Positions 41,131 through 53,576 of a stretch of 64,000 bases of DNA are shown in pieces. The DNA comes from Cardiocondyla obscurior. Taxonomy: Eukaryota > Arthropoda > Insecta > Hymenoptera > Formicidae. The notes below the pieces were generated by a model. The model worked only from the letters and a program-made list of their open reading frames with translations, did not search any database and was not told the DNA's origin. The number at the start of each line of letters is the position of its first letter. Position 1 is the first letter of the stretch. The position numbers and the translations under genes were made by a program. Where the stretch lies: contig NC_091869.1 in the NCBI RefSeq assembly GCF_019399895.1, positions 1,984,001 through 2,048,000 on the forward strand, written 5' to 3'.

Positions 41131-42140
41131 CACTTCAAAACGATCGCACGGTACTCGTCTACGACAATCCCGATATCGCGCGCTAGACTAACAAACTTTC
41201 AGTACTACAGTGGTCGTGCAGCGACACAAGCGTCTTCATGATTCGTCGATCCGACCGAAGATGGCGGATAGAATAAAGAAATTGCGACCCTTGCCGCGAC
41301 AACGTCCGATGATTTTTTTAGAGACTTGAAATGGTAATCGGTTCATGCACGCTATTGTCCCATGCGTTACAATATTAAAAATAAAGTCATAAACTAACAC
41401 CGCGGAACGTATCACGAATAATGTTCGAGAATATGTCTTACAGTTCTCACGGCGAGCGTTGCAACTGAGCCAGCGCGAGAAATGTGCCGCGTTTCAACGT
41501 CGTTCATATCGCGACGAGATTACATTTCGCGACGCTGCGTAAATTGCGCTGTACGTCCTCGTCAAGTTAAACGCGTCGTGATGCTGTTCAATGCAACTGA
41601 ACCGTCTCGCGTTCGATGAATTATCCGGTGAAGGCTTTTCGTGAAACGAAACATTCAAGTCAAAAGCGCCACACCGAGTGACCTTACTTCCGAGTATTAC
41701 ATTCACGTTATTCCCTCAAAAAATATTGTTACCTTATTAAAAACCATCGTCCGGAATCGTTCGTAATGCGATAATTTATTAGGCGGACACAGAATGATAC
41801 TGGTAATTGAGGATCACGGGGATTAGTTGGTGTGCACCGTGTATCGTCCTGCTGCTTCGAGATCTCCGAGCTTAGTGACAAAATGGCTGCCCGAACAACG
41901 TGCATCGTGCGAGCCACGTTCGCGTGACTACGCATGTGTGACGAGTACGGCTGCGCATAGAACTCAGGAACAGGTGTAGAATATTGGAGTCTGTTCCCGC
42001 AAAGGTCATCATCGACGGCACCTTCTTCTTTCTCGAGTAAGTAACCGCACAAAATTCTTGAAGTATATTTAGAAACACCTGCCATAGTTTTAAATTACAT
42101 TTTATTAAGGAGTATAATACTATATTAGGCACATCTACAT
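41131..42140. repeat. tandem duplication, unit 2
   Basis: Head-to-tail partner of the preceding unit, with the same blocks in the same order and ending with the same AATTACATTTTATTAAGG. Read on the minus strand this end carries AATAAA (42106-42101) about 200 bases below the ECM29 stop, so the ECM29 3' UTR may end inside this unit. Confidence 0.8.
42101..42106 (-). terminator. candidate ECM29 polyadenylation signal
   Basis: AATAAA on the minus strand about 200 nt downstream of the ECM29 stop, at the edge of the duplicated block. The sister copy in unit 1 (near 41093-41098) is a second, more distal candidate. Confidence 0.35.
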
Positions 42141-42306
42141 TTAACATATTAAATAAACACGTAACCATAGCTATCAATCTTTTGTTGTTGCCGTTCCGAA
42201 ATCGCCAGCATCAACAACAATACGCATTTTGCAACACACTTCGATGTGTGCGAAGAATAAACTTGATCCGGGATACCATGTGCACAATTAATATATGTAT
42301 GATTAG

Positions 42307-45300
42307 TTAAATTTTAAGCATTTCTTTAATATCAATTACTCTGGTCCGTATTTCGGGCTGGTTGTCCTTTGCTAAATCGGGTAAGAGTTCTTTTAAAAGA
42401 CGTGTTATTTTGTCAAGTTGTTCATCGTTATTTGTTTCACGCATTTTTCTTGCTAATGAAAGAACTATATTTAATGCTTCTTTTCTAATTTTAGTGAACT
42501 TTGAAATATCTGCAAAGAAACGTAATATAATTAATAATAATACAAAATTGTACGTCAAAATTAAAATGTTAAATAGAAGTAATATGTTCACATAGCATAT
42601 TTTATAATATGCATATAAATATATATACTTACTTATACAATATGATAATATTTTGTTGAGACTATCGTTTATTTGATCTAATAAACTTTTGTCTTTTGGT
42701 GGCATTTCTGCTTTACTTATTTTTAATAAGACAAGTCTATCCACAAAAAGATTTAATGCTGTTAAAATTGAGACTTGAACAGATCTCGTACTGTTTGGCA
42801 ATACCTTTTGACAGTGAGTTACAAATTCTATGCAATATTTATCTGCAATCAAATCAATTTATGAAGATTCTTAAAATGTATATATTCTTTTACTGAGTAG
42901 GATTTAAATAATTTTGTAACCTTGAGTTTCTTTGGTGGAAGGCCATGCTTTCCCAAGCACCTCATAAACCGTTTCCTGCAACTTTATATTATTTTCTTTT
43001 TTCTTCCTATTTTCCTCCACAGTGTCTTCCTCATCATCATTATTTTTATCTGATACCTGCATGTAAAATATATATTAAATATTATATTCATATTTGCAAC
43101 TATTCTAATATTTATAAAAATATTGCAATGTACTTTACTTTAATCAATATTTCCTGTACAATTTCGTATATTTCTGTAAATCTGTCAATATCGAGTTCAT
43201 GTAAGACCGTAGCAAATGCTTGTAACGCGTGTCGTCGATACTCCGCGTTCTCTTTCTTACTTTCTCTATGTAGAGTTACTACAATTGTATCTAACAACGC
43301 AGTATCTGCATTTAAGGCTTCTCTGGAATGATATCCGAATCGTTAATTTTAATAGGTATTAATTACGTTGCTTACATTATAAAATTACAAATTAACATCT
43401 GACGTACTTGCTATTACATGCTAACATAGCAAGAGCATTCAGTAAACGTTCCTTTCCATTCCACGTTCTACCGCGCAAACCATCAGTCAGTATCTTCAAT
43501 AAAGTATTCCTGGCTTCTGTATCAATATTGGGACCCAATTTTAAGGCAACGGTATGAACTGCGTTTGCCGCTTGCACTTTCGTAGTCCACGATGCCGATT
43601 CTAAAGCCTTATGTAATATATCAGTTATTGCTCGCAAATTTTGCACAATTCCTGCTTCAGTCCCGGGCGTGATTTCATTCCAAAAATCAGTCCACAATTC
43701 AACAGTGCTTTCGTTTCCTAGAAAGTAACGATTTAAAAAAAAAAACACGGCATTCTTGTAAGCGATAAATTGTGAATACTAAAATGCATAAAATACATAC
43801 CTGGTATCTTTTCGGCATGCATCGCAAAGAAGGCAAGGGGAATAACTATTTTTTTATAATTCTTTAATTTCTCTTGATTATAATTATTTATAGACTGCAA
43901 AGTTTGACCAATCGCTAATCTTATTGCGTCATCTGCAATTTATATTTTTACGTGAAACAAATTACAAAATGCTATACCATAAATAAATTACGTTACTATT
44001 AGATATTTGATGTACCTTCACGTTCCAAGTACCACGTGTTCAGAGTATTGAATAACTTATCCAGACTAGAATCTTTAGCCGAGCCAACTATGTGTCCAAT
44101 GCTAACTGCGTTATTTTTTCTTACAGCAGCATTACGATCCAATAAACCATTGAGCAAAGCAGATAACACTTTAGCTGATAAAAAAAAAACAGCGTAGTTA
44201 ATTTATATAAAAAAAAACTAACTTAAAAATCTTTTTCGTAAAATAAAAATATTTATTATTTTGTTTTTTTAATTAAAATAATTACTAACCACTGTAAGGC
44301 TGTAACTCCGTTTTTAAATGCGTGCTGAGAAGAATTACAAAATGCGAACAGGCGATCTTTGTTCCAAATCCTATACTGTATTTGATTAAATCTATTACTT
44401 TTGGCATTAAATCCTTTAATACATCGGCATCGACATATTGAATGCACTAAAGAAAAACATTAGAAATAAAGTATTAAAGCATATTCAATTGATCTCGCTT
44501 ATAAATCTTCGTAAAAATAAAAATACCTTTGTTATCGTATCTGACGCATAATGTCCTTTGGCAACGTTCGCTCTAAAATTATCGATAACTTCCTGAGTTT
44601 CTGTAGTCGCTTCTAACACATTACTCAAATACGAAAGCTTAGGATTCTCTGATTCACCGATCGTTTCCAGTAATGACGGTATCAGATTGACGAGCGACGG
44701 TTTTAATAGAACGCCGGCTGTGGATACGAGTTGCGACACTGTTTGCAAAGATATAGCTCTTACCGTGTCCACGACGTGAGTGATACCAGTATCAAGTAGC
44801 ACTGGCAAAATCGCTTGAATAACTTCCTTTCCCGCATTACCGTGAGACGAATCGCAATAACGTATACAAACCTATAATATAAATATAAAAGTATAACATA
44901 ATGATACTATATCTCCGAGCTATGAACAATCGTAAGTTACAAAAACTGATATCCTGTATCTGTACGCCTCACCTTACTAAGTATTTTAGTAGTATTTGTC
45001 GCAGCTAACCGCGTGCCTTCGTGAATATCGTCCATTACGCGAAACAGTTTCTTCCAGAGTTCTGGACCGCATTCGGCGAAGTCGAACTGAACATTTGATG
45101 TCCTTAAAAGATCTGCGAGAGCATTACAACAACTGATACGCACTCTCCATTCGTTATTCGTTAGATTATCAGTTACATCAGTCAATATTTCTTTATGATA
45201 CTGTTCGATCTATGGTATATAAAAAAAAAACAAATGTTGCTTACATTATATGCACATTAAACGCCGTTACAGATATCAAATAATATTACTAACAGCTTTC

Positions 45301-48300
45301 GTCGTGGAGGGAACCATAGCTCGCCAGATGCTGGTCATGCTCTGTTGAATTCTCGGTGTTGGATCGAATTGATATCTATATAATCGCGGTATAATATTAG
45401 GTAAATATTTGTTCAGCTCGTCCTTCCCGATATTAGCGATTGCCGCAAAACCAAACGCAGCTCCTTTTTTGGACGTCCATATTGCATTATGATTTGCCAA
45501 ACGCATAAAATCATACACAAGCTCCGGCTTCTGTAATTCCGTTGCGAGAGAACAAATCTCTCGATATGTTGATAGGTTACCACTGAAAAGTTACAAGTTA
45601 TTTGAATGTCGAATATTTTTTCGTTATTAATATAGCGTAATACCTTTAATTAAAAGTTAAAATAAAATACTCTGCATTTGATTCTTACCCAGATGGGCTT
45701 TTTCCCAATTGACCTTCTTCAAATAACTTCGTATCAGGGGTAACTTGCTGCACTGTTCGGCGACCCTGTGTAAACTGATCTAATATTTTGGACACTAAAG
45801 CATCGCGTTCTTCCGGTTTGCTATTAATATGCACCAAACTAAGGCCTTTCGAAGCAATATCTTGTACTATATCTGTTATAAGATAAAAGATTTAATATAT
45901 CTGTCTTAACTCAAAAATAATAAAGTTTATAAATCCATTTCTTACCACTATCGTCTGAGAGAAAATCTATAAACACGTGGTGGATCGTAGACAATCTTTC
46001 CTTAATGCATTCTCGTTGAACGTTGTGTTTTAGAAGTGCAAACAACCATACACATACTGCCTTTAAAAAAATAATCATGCTGATAATAAGACAGAAACTT
46101 CTTTAATCCTTTAAAATTTATGTACTTATGTAAATACCTGTCGTAAATTTGGATGAGGCACTTGGTGTATATTAAATAATTCATTCAACACGTGTATTAG
46201 TAACTCATCACTTTCCTTACTGTACGAAACAATGTGTTCAGTAGATAAAGTCGTCCAAGCATCTCTGGCTTCTGGAGAAGCTTTCGCTTGAACACAGCAA
46301 ACTAGAGCTTCTCCAAGAACTAAGTGGATTTCAACATCTTTTGTCTGTTAAATATGATATATTATTATTACGTAAATACATATAAAATTTGTAAGAAGTA
46401 AAATTTAATAAAATGTATGCACCTCTTTAACAGTTGCTACAATTTTATCAGCGATATTTGCGGTATACGGAAAACATTCACCAACACACAGATATCCTAA
46501 AGAAAGCGCAGCTTTTTCTTTCATCTAACAAAAGTAAAAACGTAAGATTTAATTTGCGTATAAAATAATTTTATACATTATATAATTGTGTAAAAAAAAA
46601 CAAACCTTAGTATTCAATTTGGCATTAGATAAGACGGAAAAGAGTGTTTCTACTATTGCTTTCTTATTCAATTCGTTATCGCCTTCGGCTGGCAAAGGTA
46701 AAGAGTATGTTTTACCTAAAATGCCAACGGCTTGAATAGCTGCGTCCATTAATAATATTGCATTATCGCGAAGATATGTACCTGCGTAATAAAAAGTATT
46801 TTAATTAAACATATTCATAATACGATTGTATATATACTCGTATCAATGCATACATATTGTTTTCACAATATCGTTGTAAGTCGTCCAATTGCACAAATCT
46901 TCCTTGTTAACATATCGTTGTTGTATTAAATTTCTTTCCATCATGTAAGTCAATGCCATTAATGCACCGTGCTGTGCTTCCAAACTTTTTTTACTCATAA
47001 CGTTCATAATACTCGAAACATGTTTCTCAAATTCACTCTTCGAAAAGTAACCCGTAATAGAGGCATACGCTTTTGCGGCTAATTGTCGTACATCTTGTTT
47101 AGCGGAAGCTAGTAAGGAGCAGAGCCATGGCAACTCTTTCTCGTACGATTTTATTATATAATGCGGAACGGATCCAAGTACTTCTAATAACGCGCTCAAG
47201 GAAACGTGATCTATAACAAAACATTTAATTAAAAAAAATAATTTTTATATAATTAATTATTTTAGTTATCTTTTATTTTAATTATTTTTTACCTGCGGAA
47301 GAATGACTCAAAAGCAAGATCATATCAAGATAATTATTTAATATCTCCGGTTGATCTTTGTATAATTTTTCTAAGTATCGTCCAATCAAAGGAGTATGCT
47401 CGCAGGGGTGCTGCAACGGTTCATTTCGCGTGGGAATATTAGCACTTTTAGCGAGGCAAACGCGAAAATAAGAAATAATCTGTAATAATAATAAAAATAG
47501 CGATTATAAACATACTTCCGCGGCATTTACAAAAATAACTGGCTTCCTCCTGGAACTTACTTCAGAAAACGTGGCAATGCTATATGGAAGTACGTGCTTA
47601 TCCGTGTTTCTACCACTGCCTGCGGCGGGCAGTCTTGATTGCATCTTGGAATAAACATAACTTACTAACTTAACAAATTCAGGCAACGATATTTTATTGC
47701 TAATTTGCTGATTGTCCTCGTTTTTATGCACAACGCCGTAAAGCGCTTTCATGGCTTCTGTGCTTATCTCGTGTTTATTGTCCCCACACGCTAATAACAA
47801 GAGATATCGAGATGGTGCATCATCAGGTGGAAATACGGTTGCGGCATAATGCATTGCCACAAATCTATTTGCAAATACACATAACACACATGATTAGAGT
47901 ATAAATTAAAATTAATGTAATGAGTGAATGTAATCTGCAATAATTCATGTATGTACCTAACGTTCGATTCTGGCGACTCAATATGCACCGATAATAGAGC
48001 GTTCATTAAAGCTATATTGCTTTCATCCTCTTTATTCAGTACAAATGCAGATGTTACGGAAATTAATGCGTCTCGTACTGTGCGTCGTAGCTCGCCATCC
48101 GTCTAAAATGTTCACAAAACGTTTAATAAATATGTAAATATAATTTTATCAGTAATCATTACTATATATTTTTAAAACAATCGTGCACTTACAGAAACAA
48201 GCGTGTCAAATAGATTATGTAACAAGCTCAAATCCTTGTTTATCAGAGATGGTATTCTTTGACCAAGCTGTCCAATAACCGTATATGCCATTGGTTTATG

Positions 48301-50630
48301 TATATCGTCGCCTTCAGAGATTAATTTTATCATGCCGTTCAAGATTACGGCGGCGACACGGGTTAACGGTACAAGACTGCAGCTTTAAAAATATTATTTT
48401 AATTGAGTACAATTCGTTATATAATTGAGATGCATAATATGTTAAGTATTATCGTGCACATAAAAAATCAATTTATAAAATATTCGTGAGATTAATAATT
48501 TATAAAATACTTACTGCTGAACGATATTTGACGTAAATTGCAACGCTAATGATTTTAATTTTGCATTCGTATTTTTTCCATATAGCGAATCAAAAATAAC
48601 CTAAAGAAAAAAAAATTATACCTTTATTAAATAATACCGTAATTGCAACATACGATATCTTTTTAAAAATTAAATTATACATACTTGAATACACGGCGGT
48701 ATAATAAATCCCGCTTTAGTCACTTTACAAAGATACTGTAACAGTTTTAGACGAATTCGAGTGCTCGCAGGTAGCCGTTTCATTTCGGGTTTCACCTCTT
48801 TTTGCGTAGCTAACGCGTCTGTGCCCAAGAATAATGTGTAAAGTGGAGCTGCTAATTGCATCGAAGACCAATCCAATGTGCTAAACAGATAAATACAGTT
48901 AAAATTATGAGACTAATCTATCTCATTCAAAGAAATTGAGAACCAAGTTGTTATAAGCACCCAATTATTTTTTTCAACTCTAAATCCGCCACATTAGCAA
49001 CGCTAAATCGGGTATCCGCCGCCGCTACAATCAGGTGTATCAAGATATCTGTATCCGGAAAAAATCCACCGACGAGGAATTTAACAATACCCAGCTTTAT
49101 CTGTTCGAGTTGCTCTGCTGTAGGTGGAGTCTCGCCAATTACTCTTTTAAACGCATAGTCACTTAAACCTGGTGGTACGGTAAATTGAGACCAATCGATG
49201 GTTTGACCCGACTGTTGATTTTCGGTTTGTCCTACAGATCTGATAATATATATATATATTTATATCAGTGAGCAATTCAGTGAGCGTTTAAAAATAATGA
49301 TTATAGAGTCCGTAACTTACCCGTATGGTAATAACAATACATCGAGCATAAAATTTATAAGCTGCTTCGCCACATAAGGCTTGTCTTGTAAACCCAAAAG
49401 AGACGCCCGTTTATCTGGATCCGTTGGTATGTTGATATGCCCTAATGCTGGCATTATAATCAACATAAGGCTAAAACAATTTGGTCGTTTACAATATCAC
49501 AAAGAAACAAAAACCTTTAAACCGTAAAAATAAACTTTTCCATAAAAATATAAAAGAAACTAATATTTAAATTGTAAAAAAAAACATTTGTAACAGCTGT
49601 ACCTATCCTGATGAGATAATGGCTTTCCTTCAATAGCATTCAATACACTTGGAACTAATTCTGCTTGCTTGTTCATCTCCATACGAGGATATCCCAGTTT
49701 TATATATATTATTGTAAAGTTCTACAATTATATACAAATATGTATTATAATATGTCCTTTTTTGATTTTCTGGAAAGCAAAGGCTATTCATGCAGTAAAC
49801 CTACAATCACAAATGAACTAGCAGCTGGATCTTGATACTGTAAAAGCAAAGCTTCAACAGGCAGCTGTACTTGAGGTCTGCTTTTTATTCTCTTGTTTAT
49901 ATGAATTAGCAGCTCCATCACTTTCTTCCTAACACCTTCCTGTGCACTGGACAGCTTGAGCAGCACAGGAGGTAAAAATTTGCAGACAGATGCTTGCAAC
50001 TGCTCATCTGTCTCTGCAGAACCCAGGCGAAGGAACACCCGCTCGAGCAGAACTAAATAAAACACAACAAGAGAACGTTTATGTCGATATTACACAATAA
50101 ATTACACAACAAATATTATTTTTAATTTTTACCACAAGTTAATTATAAGAGAAGGAAATGTTTAAATTATGTCTATTACATTTTTTCTCCAAAATAAAAT
50201 GGGAAACATGTTTTTCGATCAGTATTGAACTAAACAACGTAATCGGTTGTCATCGTACGTGAGATCATCGCGAAAAAGCGCTGACATCACGTGCTATCGT
50301 ATCCGAAGTAACAAGCGCGATTTAAATTGGAGACTGGAACTTGACAACTGTAAGAACGTGTCCGGGGCGTTGAAGGAGAGGAAGGAAGGGTGACGAGGAA
50401 AGGATAGAGAGTCTGCGGAGGCTGCAGATCTTCCTCGAGATCGTTTCTCGGGCATAACAGTTCGGGTTTACGTCCCGCTGCCTAGCTTCGTTCTCCTCCT
50501 GACTCGAGACGAGCGACGTGAGCTTGCGGCTCAGTCGTCGACCACGTCATGCACAAAAGGGGATCGGTCTCTATCTCTTTGACTTTTTTTCTAGGGAGTA
50601 CTTACTCAGTTCGTCCGTAGCCGCTGCCAT
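42307..50630 (-). CDS. ECM29: proteasome adapter and scaffold protein ECM29 (ECPAS)
   Basis: A HEAT-repeat scaffold that binds the 26S proteasome, joining core and regulatory particles and linking them to quality control and transport. There are 28 coding exons on the minus strand: 50630-50606, 50052-49805, 49721-49603, 49470-49321, 49239-48961, 48880-48685, 48600-48515, 48376 or 48382-48193, 48102-47957, 47864-47561, 47479-47293, 47210-46854, 46781-46606, 46526-46423, 46344-46138, 46060-45946, 45872-45689, 45582-45294, 45209-44973, 44871-44527, 44446-44290, 44174-44016, 43932-43801, 43717-43408, 43322-43139, 43056-42921, 42842-42633 and 42509-42307. The product is about 1808 residues, close to human ECM29. 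Telling segments are LLERVFLRLGSAETDEQLQ at the start, KKVMELLIHINKRIKSRP, CTYLRDNAILLMDAA and KKGAAFGF...PRLYRYQFDP. The exon at 46526-46423 is 104 nt between two phase-0 junctions, so its frame breaks by 2 nt (see findings). All other exons keep phase. Confidence 0.95.
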
Positions 50631-52982
50631 TTTGAAAAAGTCTATAAAGAGGAGACGGCGAGTCCGGACGGCGAGGAGTCGCTGTCGCGTGAAGACGCTG
50701 TTCGACGCCGCAGCGTCGAGGGCTCAACGCCGGGATTGTTAAATTCGTGAGCCTTAACTCCTCGTCCAGTTCTATTCTCTTCGACGAGCCGTGCAGCACA
50801 CGATGCGCCGCGTGTATCGGCAGTATCGGCAACCCTCTCGTAACCTTCCACGTCGTTTTACGTGGGGGCGCTATGAATTTTCGGATTAAGGTTAGGAAAG
50901 GAGGAGCCACGAGTGAACGGCACTTTGCGATGTCGTTTCCGACACCTGGCTCTCTCTCCTCGCGTTGATCAGCTCGAGGTCCAGCAACGGGAATCTGTCG
51001 ACGTCGGGAGACATGCGCTGCGGAAATGAAGTGACATTCATGGTAAATAAGCGTGTCAGCAACACGTCAAGTGACTGTCATATTTCGGTACCTCATACGA
51101 CTGACGAGAGAATTCATTCTCCTCGACTGCGCTCCGCCGAAACTAAAACCTCGCATGTCTTTGACGATTGGACATTGGAAATTAGAATTCCCACGAGCAC
51201 AACTCTTGCTCGGAAACGTTGAGTTAGATTTGGTTAGATTGAGGTTAGATGCCCGCGGGGAGCCGGCGGCGATAAGCGGGTGACATGCGCGATTACGTGA
51301 CGCGATTTTTCGACGGCGCGGTCGAGGAGGATAGAAAAAGTTCCGCGAGTTCAGAAAACCGACCTCCATTCAACTCAAAACAATGGAAACTTTCCGAAGG
51401 CAAGCTTTCCCTTTCTTTTCCTCATCGATAACTTCGCGCGGTGATCAAGAATAGTTTCAAGCCAGATCGTCGCAGTGACGAACGTCTCATGAAGAAACTC
51501 TGCTCTTCAAGTAATTTGCAACGAAATTGGTTTCGAAATTAACCACCGAAGCCGCATGCTCTCTTTCTTCTTTCACGTATGTACAGAAATTAATTTATCC
51601 GCGCGAACGCCGTACCAATCGGCGCGAAGTAGCCGCGCGAGCGCCAGCCTATCCAATTGATCTCGCGCGGTTGGCGATACAAAAGTTGCTCTCACTTGCA
51701 ATAAATTTCAGATAATTTTCACTTACGACGTTATTCCGTCTTCGGCATGTATTGAACAAAGATAGAAATTAACGTCGTGAGAATTATCTGAATTTCGAGT
51801 GTAAATAAAAAGCAGCTACAATCCACCGATTATTCCCTCCCCTCTCTCGTCTGTCGGAATCGCTCTTGTTTATTGACCTTCAGCCTTGTCTTTCGTACGA
51901 TAGAGGTCAACTTGCGCCTGGCTGCTCTCGCACAATCGTCGTCTCTTGATTGCGGACGCACGGCACTTGCGACATTATCTTGTGCTCCATCGCAGGCAAG
52001 GAACCCCACGGGAGATCGCGGAGGAACTCCTCGGATATTCGACTTCTACCACGTGCGTGGAGTGTGCGTATGTGTGTGTTCGCAGTCGCGTGTGTCGGCG
52101 GGGTGTTCACCAAGTTGTCTGAATCGCAGCCGCGCGCGAACGACGAAATGTCTATTTGCTTGTCGATGTACCTGTGCACTTACATTAGAGGCGTTTGCGC
52201 TCACCTTTGTTATTTATGGAGGATTATTCGCCAGTTTATTGTAATCATTGTACCGCTACATTTGTATTGTACCATTTTGTACCTGCTCTGGGATACTAAC
52301 CGACTCGATCGAGCCTCTCACTTGCTCCTTGCCTTATAGATGATTATTTATCATAACTAATTATCTAGCGTACTAATTGTAACTTTAGACTCCTACGCAA
52401 GTCGATTTATATCGCCTCTTTTTTGGTAAAAAAAAAAAAAATATATATATATCTACATTCATATTGCATAATTGTGTTGACCTCTTCTACAAAGTGTATC
52501 TGTACAAATTAAAATAGTTATTGACATATATAACAAAAAAATAATATGGTAAAAGTTAACAATAAAGTCATTAGTTCGTTATTCTAAATGTTTGTATATT
52601 TCTGTATTAATGTAACGAAAATATTTTATGTTTTATAAATAATTACAGTATTCTATTTAATATATGAGAATAGAGGTCATTTTCGTGAATAAGTAATTGT
52701 AAAATGTGATGTAAGTATTAATATCCACGTTTAAATTTAAAATGTCAATTTTTAACATTTAAAACATATATTTATATATAAAAGAAACATGGAATATCAT
52801 GATCTACATTTTTTATGCATCTAGCAGCATTTACTTTATATGTCTGTTATAGGTAACACGCATCAAGGATTTTGCTTTTGCATGGTAAAATGTCGGCAGT
52901 TGCTGTGATATTGCTTTCCTAACTGCTCGTACATACAGCTCGACTAAAAAAGGACCCGCGATTAAACCTGCTTACATTGACA
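50631..52982. promoter_or_regulatory. divergent promoter region between ECM29 and AGL
   Basis: The two genes face away from each other across about 2.3 kb (2.9 kb to the main AGL start). The ECM29-proximal half is CpG-rich, as expected for a broad housekeeping promoter. The AGL-proximal part from about 52.35 kb is AT-rich with a poly-A/TA run near 52428-52450. Open frames here (up to 129 codons) are CpG-rich shadows without family similarity. AGL 5' UTR exons probably lie here but cannot be fixed. Confidence 0.5.
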
Positions 52983-53093
52983 ATGGCTCGAAAGATAAAG
53001 CGCTTCTTTTGCAATGTGAAAAAAGTGCTATTGAGGATTTTTAGGCACATTCTGCAATTTATTCGTAAATGGCTCTATATTTGGATGAATGCT
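52983..53093 (+). CDS. AGL: candidate alternative N-terminal coding exon of AGL
   Basis: A 37-codon open segment begins ATG in a good context (A at -3, G at +4) and ends exactly at a perfect donor, GCT|GTAAGT, in phase 0. The AGL exon at 53565 has an acceptor in phase 0 and stays open from the acceptor to the usual Met, so splicing adds 41 residues (37 plus Arg-Ile-Glu-Asn) in frame. The encoded segment (MARKIKRFFCNVKKVLLRIF onward) is basic and hydrophobic with an amphipathic pattern, so it could act in membrane association or targeting. Expression is not shown by sequence. Confidence 0.5.
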
Positions 53094-53576
53094 GTAAGTT
53101 TTACACGCACGCAGCGTGCGCAATTGCGACTCTTCCCAGTAAACAGTCCTGGCGATACGATTGTTGGCTGTGAAAGATCGTACTTCCTTGCTCTATTCAT
53201 TAATGCGGAGGGCAAGTTCTGCGGCAGAAAACAGTTGTCGCGATATTGTAATTCTAGTACCTAGGGTAAGAGTAGCTGCAGCTTTTATGTGTGCTCACGC
53301 AGCAGAAACATTGTAATGTAATATCGTACACGCTTGTTAACTGCTTTATAACAATAACTTATATTAAGGCCTATGCTTGGCTCGTTAAGTACACACTTGT
53401 TTTTCTACGCTTCAGACGTGTCGTCTCTTTACAAGCTCTCCGATAGTTCTGGCCCTGAAAACTTGGTGAAAATCGCACTTTACGTCTTACTTTCATTACA
53501 GATTTACCTCGTCGCGAGAGATGTTAATTGTATGTCTGTAAAATTTACATTTTTTTAATTTCAGAGAATTGAAAAC

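Larger units (their letters stand above)
37716..42306. other. interval between PUM3 and ECM29: exon-like modules, MITE and tandem duplication
   Basis: No conserved protein gene is seen. The left part (38.1-40.1 kb) holds five minus-strand segments bounded by good splice signals and a fold-back element; these are listed separately. The right part is a diverged head-to-tail duplication of about 1 kb. Remaining sequence is AT-rich with homopolymer runs. Confidence 0.6.

Noticed and set aside
41729..42085. 118-codon minus-strand frame in the duplicated block
   Set aside because: The sister unit does not keep the frame, so it is not under coding constraint.
44256..44447. 63-codon minus-strand frame within ECM29
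   Set aside because: It overlaps an ECM29 exon in another frame; the conserved frame begins CIQYVDADVLKDLMP.
50518..52339. several frames of 60-129 codons between ECM29 and AGL
   Set aside because: GC-rich divergent promoter region; frames overlap on both strands and show no conserved sequence.
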